From an uncultured Roseiflexaceae bacterium (GTDB taxonomy: Bacteria > Chloroflexota > Chloroflexia > Chloroflexales > Roseiflexaceae), in the NCBI GenBank assembly GCA_903932805.1, contig CAIZHO010000336.1:1-11188 (forward strand): a DNA stretch of 11,188 bases, read 5' to 3'. A model generated the notes under the pieces. That model was not told where the DNA came from. It made no database searches and saw only the letters and a list, made by a program, of their open reading frames with translations. A program made the translations under genes and the position numbers. Below, one piece after another: positions 1 to 5,723 of the stretch. Position 1 is the first letter of the stretch; each line of letters starts with the position of its first letter.

Positions 1-580
1 CATGTTCGACATGGGACCGTACTATTTGACTGCGCTGATTACGTTGCTCGGGCCGGTCATGCATGTGACCGGATCGACACGGATGACGCATCCCACCCGC
101 ACGATTACCAGCAAACCCCAGTACGGCAAAGTCATCGATGTCGAAGTGCCGACGCATGTGGTCGGAGTGCTGGACTTTGCCAGTGGTCCGATTGCCACGC
201 TGGTGACGAGTTTCGATGTGCACTTCCATCACATGCCCAACCTCGAAATCTACGGGACGCAGGGCAGTCTGATGGTCCCCGATCCCAATACGTTCGGTGG
301 ACCAGTCAAAATCCGGCGCATCGGCGAATCCGAATGGCGCGACGTGCCACTGACCCATGGGTATGCAGACAACAGCCGCGGCATCGGCGTTGCGGACATG
401 GCCCATGCCATCGCCCATAATCTGCCGCACCGCGCCTCGGGGGAACTCACGTTGCATGTCCTCGAGTTGATGCATGCCATTCACACAGCAGCCACCGAGC
501 GACGGCACATTCAAACGATCAATGGATGCGAGCGCCCCGATGCGCTCCGCCTCAATTTGCTCCCCGGCACCATCGGGTAG
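1..580 (+). CDS. Gfo/Idh/MocA-family oxidoreductase, C-terminal part (5' truncated by window edge)
   Basis: This is the C-terminal substrate-binding domain of an NAD(P)-dependent dehydrogenase of the Gfo/Idh/MocA family, soluble enzymes that oxidise or reduce sugars, polyols and related compounds. About 192 residues are visible and open with [18 protein letters not shown], the segment that follows the GG-type loop in this family. The reading frame is open to the first base, so the true start and the N-terminal Rossmann NAD-binding domain (expected to be roughly 150-170 residues) lie outside the window. The first ATG is internal, not a start. In many family members a DxxxH motif supplies a catalytic histidine; here the matching stretch reads DMGPYYL, with aromatic residues instead, as in a carbohydrate-associated subgroup of unknown substrate. 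The stop is TAG, 47 bases before the next gene on the same strand. No terminator is seen between them. The family call is confident; the substrate is unknown. Confidence 0.88.
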   Translation, partial: MFDMGPYYLTALITLLGPVMHVTGSTRMTHPTRTITSKPQYGKVIDVEVPTHVVGVLDFASGPIATLVTSFDVHFHHMPNLEIYGTQGSLMVPDPNTFGGPVKIRRIGESEWRDVPLTHGYADNSRGIGVADMAHAIAHNLPHRASGELTLHVLELMHAIHTAATERRHIQTINGCERPDALRLNLLPGTIG

Positions 581-602
581 CATCACAACGCGCCACGGGT
601 TT

Positions 603-619
603 CTTTTGTTAATCAAAGG
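603..619 (+). promoter_or_regulatory. Weak hairpin overlapping the Shine-Dalgarno of the LuxR-type gene
   Basis: CTTTTG (603-608) can pair with CAAAGG (614-619) across a TTAAT loop, with one G-U wobble. A U-A pair and further wobbles could extend the outer end. The right arm covers the first part of the AAAGGAGG ribosome-binding site (615-622). The pairing is directly visible, but it is short and A/U-rich, so a role in limiting translation is only inference. Confidence 0.3.
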
Positions 620-622
620 AGG
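615..622 (+). promoter_or_regulatory. Strong ribosome-binding site AAAGGAGG
   Basis: AAAGGAGG is a near-perfect anti-16S match ending 5 bases before the ATG at 628. It fixes the start of the regulator gene. It is the strongest Shine-Dalgarno of the clear starts in the window. Confidence 0.85.
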
Positions 623-627
623 CTACC

Positions 628-1287
628 ATGGACCAGATACAACTCTTGATTGTGCACACACAACCCTTGATTGTCGCCGGGATCCATGCGCTCGTGGCGC
701 ATCTCCACCACTGGCAGGTAGTGGGGCAAACCACACACGCATTCGATGCCTTGCGGTTTGTACAGAACCACGCAGTCGATGTGGTGTTGACCGAGCAGCG
801 GCTGCCAGGCTTGAGTGGCGTTGCGTTGTGTGCTGCACTACGAAAGCACGATACTGCGCTGTCTCTTGGGATTATTGGTGATTTGACTGCGTCCGAAGAG
901 ACGATTGCCCTCGCCCATGGCGTGGGCATTTTCCTTACCCCACAGGTCACCCAACGCGACCTTGGCGTACTGGCGCATCGTCTGCGGCATCACGCTGCGC
1001 AGCGCGCCTTGTTTTATCATGCCCCTACCCAGTGCGAGGCACTCTCGTCAGGTGCAAAACATATCACGCAACGGACCGCAGCACACCACGAACATCTGCT
1101 GAGCAATCGCGAGCGCGATGTCATCGTGCTGCTCAGCCACGGTGCAAACAACGTGCAGATTGCATCTGCACTCACGATTAGCGTGCACACGGTCAAACAG
1201 CACATCAGCAGTGCCATGCGCAAGTGTGGGATTCATACGCGTCACGAACTGGTACGTTTCGCTGCACGGCAGGGCTGGCTTACGTAG
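628..1287 (+). CDS. LuxR/NarL-type regulator with degenerate receiver domain
   Basis: This 219-residue protein has the two-domain layout of NarL/FixJ response regulators: a receiver-like domain (about residues 4-122), a linker, and a LuxR-type helix-turn-helix (about 157-217). The HTH is canonical, with LSNRERDVIVLLSHG, then IASALTISVHTVKQHISSA, then a KCGIHTRHEL stretch. It should bind DNA. The receiver looks inactive. Where active receivers read VDDHP, this one has VHTQP (9-13), so both acidic metal-binding residues are lost. The phosphoacceptor Asp in the usual DxxMPG-type loop is Glu56 (LTEQRLPG), and the conserved Lys near residue 104 is Thr. Glu at the phosphosite may mimic the phosphorylated state, so the protein could be constitutively active or respond to another signal; this is inference. 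No histidine kinase gene is visible nearby. The start is fixed by AAAGGAGG, and a strong hairpin terminator follows at once. Confidence 0.9.
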   Translation: MDQIQLLIVHTQPLIVAGIHALVAHLHHWQVVGQTTHAFDALRFVQNHAVDVVLTEQRLPGLSGVALCAALRKHDTALSLGIIGDLTASEETIALAHGVGIFLTPQVTQRDLGVLAHRLRHHAAQRALFYHAPTQCEALSSGAKHITQRTAAHHEHLLSNRERDVIVLLSHGANNVQIASALTISVHTVKQHISSAMRKCGIHTRHELVRFAARQGWLT

Positions 1288-1320
1288 AAAACGCACCACG
1301 ACACGTGGTGCGTCTTTTTT
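1288..1320. terminator. Bidirectional rho-independent terminator
   Basis: A perfect 10-bp inverted repeat, ACGCACCACG (1291-1300) and CGTGGTGCGT (1304-1313), encloses a 3-base ACA loop. On the plus strand it is followed by CTTTTTT, giving a classic terminator for the LuxR-type gene, whose stop codon ends at 1287. On the minus strand the same stem is followed by TTTTCT, and it lies about 28 bases past the stop of the convergent oxidase gene, so it can serve both genes. Confidence 0.93.
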
Positions 1321-1341
1321 GTTCGATTCTATCCCGTGCGT

Positions 1342-2598
1342 CTAGAGTTTGGTGATGCCCAGGCCGACCAGAAAATCGTTGGTGAATTTTTCGCTTGGGT
1401 CATAGCGCCCCATCAGCCGTTGAAAATCCTGCATACGTGGGTACGTCTCGCGCACGCGATCGGGATGCATGGTGAACAACTTGCCCCAGTGCGGACGCAC
1501 ACCATACGGAGCCAGCAGTCCTTCGATGGTCGGCAAGAGGCGCTGGACGTCGGCCCATTGGTTCTTCCAGGTGAAGTGAATCGCTACCGAATCGCGTTGG
1601 TACTGCCCGCTCAACCAGAGGTCGTCGCGCGCGATGGTGCGGATTTCGCTGACATGGAGCAACGGGGCGATGGCGTGTTGGATGGTGGCTAATGCACGCA
1701 GTGCAGAGACTGCATCCTGATGGCCGACGTAGTACTCGGTCTGGAGTTCGTCGCCGCTACTCGGGGTGAATTCCATCTTGAAGTGGGGCAAGCGCATGTG
1801 CCATGGACCAAATACCCCCAACTGGTCCGTACACGGTGTTGCATCGAGGGTCGCAATCGGGTGGTATGCGCGGGTTGCACGTGTGGCACCGTAGAACACT
1901 GCCGGCAACGCCTCGACATCGCCGGCGATGCTTTTGCGCCATATCTGATCGATGATGCCGTCGGTCCAGCGCGTGAACATACTCACGCTGTAGCTTGATC
2001 CCATGATTTCGGAAAAGTGCTCCATGGCAGTCTCGAACGGCACGTCCACGTATACGTCTTGCCGGACATCAAATGTTGGAATGAGCGCCAAGGTCAGGTG
2101 CGTCACCACTGCAAGCCCGCCCAAGTGAACGACCATGCCGGCAAACGCGTCGCCATGACTGTCCACTGACCATTCCTGGACATCCCCGCTGGCCAATACG
2201 ACGGTCATTGCGACGACGGGCGTGGCGAGATTCCCCACCCGCATCCCCGACCCATGGGTACCCGTGGCGACGGCCCCGGCGACAGAAATATGCGGCAGCG
2301 ACGCCATATTGGGTACCGCATACCCCGCTGTCGCAATCTGTTGTGCAAAGGCGCCGTAGCGCATGTGCGCAGCGACACGGGCGGTATGCCTGTGGGTATC
2401 GATTTCGACGGTGTTTGGCAGTTGCTCAAGGATGATATGCGTAGCATGGGTATCTGCAATACGATTAAAGGAATGCCCCGAGCCGAGCACTTTGATGGCG
2501 GTGGCGTGTGCAACGGACTGTTGGAGTGCGCTGATCGTGTGTGGCCGCTGGACATCGGTTGCACCAAAGACCTGATTACGTGACCAGTTTGTACGCAT
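1342..2598 (-). CDS. aldO: FAD-dependent alditol oxidase (AldO/xylitol oxidase family)
   Basis: The 418-residue protein closely resembles Streptomyces coelicolor AldO, which oxidises the terminal CH2OH of alditols such as xylitol and sorbitol to the aldose, passing electrons from FAD to O2 to give H2O2. The N-terminal FAD_binding_4 (VAO/PCMH) domain has GSGHSFN with His42, equivalent to AldO His46 that carries the covalent FAD. NMASLPHISVAG (97-108) and ATGTHGSG (111-118) follow. The C-terminal ALO domain keeps the active-site set as I recall it for AldO: Ser100, Glu318 and Arg320 (EIRT), His341 and Thr343 (HFTW), and Lys373 (HWGKLF). These match AldO Ser106, Glu320, Arg322, His343, Thr345 and Lys375. 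No signal peptide is seen, so it is probably cytoplasmic. The ATG at 2598 begins an N-terminus like that of AldO (TNW at residues 3-5), with a weak GTGAG-type ribosome site. The gene is divergent from the HyuA-family gene. An L-gulonolactone oxidase-type substrate is possible but less likely. Confidence 0.9.
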   Translation of the reverse strand: MRTNWSRNQVFGATDVQRPHTISALQQSVAHATAIKVLGSGHSFNRIADTHATHIILEQLPNTVEIDTHRHTARVAAHMRYGAFAQQIATAGYAVPNMASLPHISVAGAVATGTHGSGMRVGNLATPVVAMTVVLASGDVQEWSVDSHGDAFAGMVVHLGGLAVVTHLTLALIPTFDVRQDVYVDVPFETAMEHFSEIMGSSYSVSMFTRWTDGIIDQIWRKSIAGDVEALPAVFYGATRATRAYHPIATLDATPCTDQLGVFGPWHMRLPHFKMEFTPSSGDELQTEYYVGHQDAVSALRALATIQHAIAPLLHVSEIRTIARDDLWLSGQYQRDSVAIHFTWKNQWADVQRLLPTIEGLLAPYGVRPHWGKLFTMHPDRVRETYPRMQDFQRLMGRYDPSEKFTNDFLVGLGITKL

Positions 2599-2650
2599 TG
2601 CATGCTCACTTTCGCTATGGCCGTCAGGGTGCAGTCATCTTAGCGTATTT

Positions 2651-2658
2651 GTGCGCAC
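2651..2658. promoter_or_regulatory. 8-bp palindrome GTGCGCAC abutting a -10 box
   Basis: GTGCGCAC is a perfect palindrome in the short region between the divergent oxidase and HyuA-family genes. It ends one base before the TATAAT box, a position where a bound repressor would block RNA polymerase. The symmetry does not extend beyond 8 bp, so an operator role is only a suggestion. Confidence 0.25.
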
Positions 2659-2664
2659 TATAAT
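2659..2664 (+). promoter_or_regulatory. Consensus -10 box TATAAT of the HyuA-family gene
   Basis: TATAAT matches the sigma-70 -10 consensus in all six positions and stands 34 bases before the chosen ATG at 2698. Transcription would start near 2671, leaving a short leader that includes the ribosome-binding site. No good -35 hexamer is found 16-18 bases upstream (the region reads TCATCTTA), so the promoter may need an activator or be weak. Confidence 0.5.
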
Positions 2665-2684
2665 GCATGGAGCAGAGTCTGCAT

Positions 2685-2691
2685 GGGGAGG
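2685..2691 (+). promoter_or_regulatory. Ribosome-binding site GGGGAGG that decides the HyuA start
   Basis: GGGGAGG ends 6 bases before the ATG at 2698. It lies just inside the longer reading frame opened by the ATG at 2683, which has no comparable site of its own. This favours 2698 as the real start. Confidence 0.75.
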
Positions 2692-2697
2692 GTCGCG

Positions 2698-4722
2698 ATG
2701 CGCATGGGAGTCGATACCGGCGGGACGTTTACGGATTTTGTGACCATCGAGGCAGGCACACTGCGGATTGCAAAACGATTGAGCACGCCATTCAACCCGG
2801 CGATTGCCCTGATCGAACAGGTTGCTCGTGGTGCTGCTCCCGAGATCCTCGTCCATGGGACAACGGTCGCCACCAATGCACTGCTCGAACGTCGCGGCGC
2901 GGTGACCGCCTTGATTACCACGCGTGGATTTGCCGACGTACTCGAAATAGGCCGTGGTGACCGCCCTTCGCTCTACGACATGCATCAGACGCGGCCAGAA
3001 CCGTTAGTGCCAGTCGAGCGCCGCTTCGTCGTCGATGAACGAACGACCTACGACCAGCAGGTCATCACCCCACTCGACGACGCCGAGGTCGCGGCGCTCA
3101 TCCCCTTCCTCGACGCACACCAGGTGACTTCAATCGCCATCTGTTTGCTCCACAGTTACGCCAATCCCGCCCACGAACAACGCATTGCAGCGATCTTGCA
3201 GGCGCACAATCCGGCGTGGCACATCAGTGTGTCGCACCGCATCATCACCGAAGCACGCGAATACGAACGAACCGTCACTGCCGTCGTCAACGCATATGTC
3301 GCGCCGGTAATGCAACGTTACTTGACGACGTTGGCCGATGGATTACCACGGTCAACAACGCTTCGTATTATGGCATCGGACGGCGGCAGCATGGGGGTCT
3401 ACAGTGCTACAGCACTACCGGCGCGTACGACATTATCGGGACCGGCAGGGGGGATTGTCGGTGCGTTCCGCGTGGCCCAAGCAGTTGGACATACCCAGTG
3501 CATCACCTTTGACATGGGTGGGACATCGACGGATGTCGCGCTGTGTGATGGGGATTTGCCACGGAGCAGCGGCTCTGCGGTAGGCGGCTTGCCCGTCCGG
3601 ATCCCCAGCCTCGACATCCATACCGTGGGCGCCGGCGGCGGCTCGATTGCCCGTCTCGACGAGGCAGGGGCACTCCGGGTCGGACCACAGAGTGCAGGAG
3701 CAGCGCCTGGTCCCGCCTGCTACGGCGTTGGTACGCTGGCCACGGTCACCGATGCGAATGTCGTTTTGGGGCGGTTGCAGAGCGATGCGTTTCTGGGGGG
3801 CGACATGCAACTCGACCCTGCCCGCGCCGCAACGGCAATCGACAGCATTGCAGTCAGTGCAAATGCAGGGCAGGTCGACGCGGCATTGGGGATCCTGCGG
3901 GTCGTCAACGCGGCGATGGCGCGGGCGGTACGGACCATCTCGGTCGAACGAGGTCACAACCCAAAAGACTTCACGCTGGTTGCGTTTGGTGGGGCAGGGC
4001 CATTGCATGCGGCGCACTTGGCTGATGAGTTAGGGATGGATCGGGTGCTTATCCCCCGCTTCCCTGGCGTCCTATCGGCATTGGGGATGGCAACCGCTGC
4101 GGTGACACGGAGCACCAGCAGACCAATCTTGTCGCTGCTCTCAGATGTGACGGTTCAACGCATCGCCGTCATGCTCGCAGACACCAGCAGCGATCTCGCA
4201 CAGGCGTTACGGGGCGACGGCGAAGACCCTGCCACGTTCACCCACGGCATCAGCCTGGCCGTACGCTACAAAGGGCAGGTTTTCGAGCTGGACGTCCCGC
4301 TGGGTAAAGGAGCCGTGTGTACGCAAGCCGATCTGGCAGCAGCAGCAGAGCTGTTCCACGACCTGCATCAGCGTCGCTATGGGCACACGATGCGTGAACG
4401 CGCCATCGAAGTAACCATGCTGACACACCGAGTCGCAAATCAGCCCATCGCCATACCGAGTCCCGAGCCATCACAACGAACGAGCGCGCTCATGCCACGA
4501 TCATGGGTCGATGCATACCCCGATGATCAGCCAACAGCACAACCTACCGCACTCTATGTGCGCGAAGCGCTCTGCAGTGGCGATACGATTATCGGCCCCG
4601 CAATCTTGACCCAGCTCGATGCGACGACCGTGGTGCCATCGAACTGGCAACTTGAGGTGCTTGCGACACATGATATGTTGTTGACCCGTCGGCCATTGGA
4701 CAGGCGGCAACGACGGATCTGA
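2698..4722 (+). CDS. Hydantoinase/oxoprolinase-family protein, subunit A type (HyuA-like), without HyuB partner
   Basis: This 674-residue protein matches the A subunit of ATP-dependent N-methylhydantoinase/5-oxoprolinase/acetone carboxylase-type enzymes, which hydrolyse or carboxylate small substrates at the cost of ATP. Domains in order are Hydant_A_N (about 3-180), starting MRMGVDTGGTFTDF with the DxGGTFTD phosphate-binding loop and HGTTVATNALLERRGA (53-68); Hydantoinase_A (about 200-485) with SDGG (227-230), FDMGGTSTDVAL (271-282), GAGGGS (311-316), QSAGAAPGPACYG (331-343) and FGGAGPLHA (430-438); and a C-terminal domain up to about 665. The length is normal and the motifs intact, so the gene looks functional. 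The start at 2698 is preferred over 2683 because of the ribosome-binding site and because family members begin directly with the M-x-GVDxGG stretch. HyuB, the usual partner, is not next to it: the oxidase lies upstream in the opposite direction and a convergent sulfotransferase gene ends 4 bases downstream. The substrate is unknown. Confidence 0.9.
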   Translation: MRMGVDTGGTFTDFVTIEAGTLRIAKRLSTPFNPAIALIEQVARGAAPEILVHGTTVATNALLERRGAVTALITTRGFADVLEIGRGDRPSLYDMHQTRPEPLVPVERRFVVDERTTYDQQVITPLDDAEVAALIPFLDAHQVTSIAICLLHSYANPAHEQRIAAILQAHNPAWHISVSHRIITEAREYERTVTAVVNAYVAPVMQRYLTTLADGLPRSTTLRIMASDGGSMGVYSATALPARTTLSGPAGGIVGAFRVAQAVGHTQCITFDMGGTSTDVALCDGDLPRSSGSAVGGLPVRIPSLDIHTVGAGGGSIARLDEAGALRVGPQSAGAAPGPACYGVGTLATVTDANVVLGRLQSDAFLGGDMQLDPARAATAIDSIAVSANAGQVDAALGILRVVNAAMARAVRTISVERGHNPKDFTLVAFGGAGPLHAAHLADELGMDRVLIPRFPGVLSALGMATAAVTRSTSRPILSLLSDVTVQRIAVMLADTSSDLAQALRGDGEDPATFTHGISLAVRYKGQVFELDVPLGKGAVCTQADLAAAAELFHDLHQRRYGHTMRERAIEVTMLTHRVANQPIAIPSPEPSQRTSALMPRSWVDAYPDDQPTAQPTALYVREALCSGDTIIGPAILTQLDATTVVPSNWQLEVLATHDMLLTRRPLDRRQRRI

Positions 4723-4726
4723 CGCG

Positions 4727-5503
4727 TTACGCCTGGGCAGCCATCTTCGCTGCAAAGCGCTGCAAAGCGACATCGTATACCTCTAGATCACATTGATTGT
4801 GTGCAATCAACAATGCGTATGTTTCGGAGGGCAATAGTTCTTGGATGCGGGCAATGCGTTCTTCAATGGTTCGCGCTCTGCCGGCAGTACTGTTGACATG
4901 CTCGTAGGTATAATCCATGCCGGGGGATATGGGTTCGAGGTATCGCTGCAACAACCTGATCGAATCATCAAAGCGCTCGACGATGCCAAAGAAAGGCATT
5001 TTTTCGATTTGCGCGAGCGTGATCGATCGCATAGTTGCATCGTTCATTGATGCGGCGAGTGACGGGTTGCGGCGCCCCGACACACAGCGCGATTGGAAGT
5101 TTTTGATGACGTCACCCCCCTCGGGAGACAGTCGCCAACGCACATAGGCGTCAAAATCGAGTTGCTTCGCCATGCGCGAGCCGTGACTCGTGCTACCGGT
5201 CTGGCGTTTTTCGTATTCATAGACCGAATGTGCCCGATCGATAGGATGACGCAAAAACAAAATCGGGTACACCGTCAGGTGTGCAGGAATCGTCTGATAC
5301 AGGGTTGCCTGATGACTCGTCACACACGCAATCGACGGATTGGCATCGAGAAATGCAGTCATTTCGGCGTCGCCGAGCACAGACCACGGGTGTTCGCCTT
5401 CGATATGCCCAAATCGACCGGCAAATTCGCGTTCAAAAATATGGTCCACGCTCGAACCGGCGTTTTTAAACAAATGATAGTGAATGATGACCTTGCGTGT
5501 CAT
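4727..5503 (-). CDS. Sulfotransferase family 2-like protein
   Basis: This 258-residue protein looks like a PAPS-dependent sulfotransferase of the Sulfotransfer_2/heparan-sulfate 2-O-sulfotransferase-like kind, moving sulfate from PAPS to a hydroxyl group of a glycan or other acceptor. The 5'-phosphosulfate loop is HYHLFKNAGSS (8-18), with Lys13 as the likely catalytic lysine. The 3'-phosphate-binding motif is FLRHPIDRAHS (83-93), with Arg85 and Ser93 at the usual 8-residue spacing. There is no signal peptide or clear membrane helix, so it should act in the cytoplasm. The ATG at 5503 is preceded on the minus strand by an AAGGAA ribosome site (complement of 5510-5515). It ends 4 bases from the stop of the convergent HyuA-family gene, with no terminator visible between. 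It diverges from a second sulfotransferase gene, suggesting a shared role in glycan sulfation. The family is fairly sure; the acceptor is not known. Confidence 0.82.
   Translation of the reverse strand: MTRKVIIHYHLFKNAGSSVDHIFEREFAGRFGHIEGEHPWSVLGDAEMTAFLDANPSIACVTSHQATLYQTIPAHLTVYPILFLRHPIDRAHSVYEYEKRQTGSTSHGSRMAKQLDFDAYVRWRLSPEGGDVIKNFQSRCVSGRRNPSLAASMNDATMRSITLAQIEKMPFFGIVERFDDSIRLLQRYLEPISPGMDYTYEHVNSTAGRARTIEERIARIQELLPSETYALLIAHNQCDLEVYDVALQRFAAKMAAQA
4748..4767. repeat. Two tandem copies of CGCTGCAAAG inside the 3' end of the sulfotransferase gene
   Basis: CGCTGCAAAG occurs at 4748-4757 and again at 4758-4767, followed by a further CG. On the minus strand this encodes the ALQRFAAK part of the C-terminus. 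The 10-bp unit is not a multiple of three, so loss or gain of one copy would change only the last residues. Two copies may well be chance. Confidence 0.6.
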
Positions 5504-5544
5504 GGTATGTTCCTTCGTGGCCTACACCCATTGGAATATCCGAA

Positions 5545-5550
5545 AGTATA
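5545..5550 (-). promoter_or_regulatory. Candidate -10 box TATACT for the leftward sulfotransferase gene
   Basis: On the minus strand TATACT (complement of 5545-5550) matches 5 of 6 consensus positions and lies 41 bases before the ATG at 5503. The hexamer 17 bases upstream (CTGTAG) is a poor -35. It is the best candidate in this stretch, but unproven. Confidence 0.4.
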
Positions 5551-5659
5551 CCCGATTCGATTGATTGCTACAGCATCGCTGCTGAAAGCTTGTTTTTGCA
5601 CTCTGCAGGGCATGCACTTCCATGTGGAGAATCACACGGAGTATGCGTGCCACCCGTCA

Positions 5660-5688
5660 CTGACGAAATCGGTGTGCTATGCTATCAC
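5660..5688 (+). promoter_or_regulatory. Candidate promoter for the rightward glycan operon
   Basis: CTGACG (5660-5665) is a reasonable -35. After a 17-base spacer comes TATCAC (5683-5688), preceded by TGC, the extended -10 element. A transcript would begin near 5695, about 18 bases before the G-rich ribosome site at 5713. The rest of the 220-base intergenic region (5504-5723) holds the leftward candidate promoter and no gene I can support. Confidence 0.4.
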
Positions 5689-5712
5689 CATCATATGTGC
5701 GTACTGCCTTAC

Positions 5713-5718
5713 GGGGGG
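5713..5718 (+). promoter_or_regulatory. G-rich ribosome-binding site that decides the second sulfotransferase start
   Basis: A run of six G residues ends 5 bases before the ATG at 5724. The frame also opens at an ATG at 5679, but the extra 15 residues resemble nothing in the family, and the P-loop follows directly after the 5724 start. Confidence 0.65.
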
Positions 5719-5723
5719 TCAAG

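Noticed and set aside
2683..2697. Upstream ATG as start of the HyuA-family gene
   Set aside because: The strong GGGGAGG site lies inside this extension, and family members start directly before the GVDxGG stretch.
3433..4017. A 194-codon open frame on the minus strand inside the HyuA-family gene
   Set aside because: It is antisense to conserved HyuA motifs, is rich in Arg and Cys as expected of a shadow frame, and resembles no family.
5622..5641. Imperfect inverted repeat CCATGTG/CACACGG in the intergenic region
   Set aside because: The arms are only 7 bases with one mismatch, there is no T-tract, and it lies upstream of both genes.
5679..5723. Upstream ATG as start of the second sulfotransferase
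   Set aside because: The 15 extra residues match nothing in the family, and the G-rich ribosome site points to 5724.
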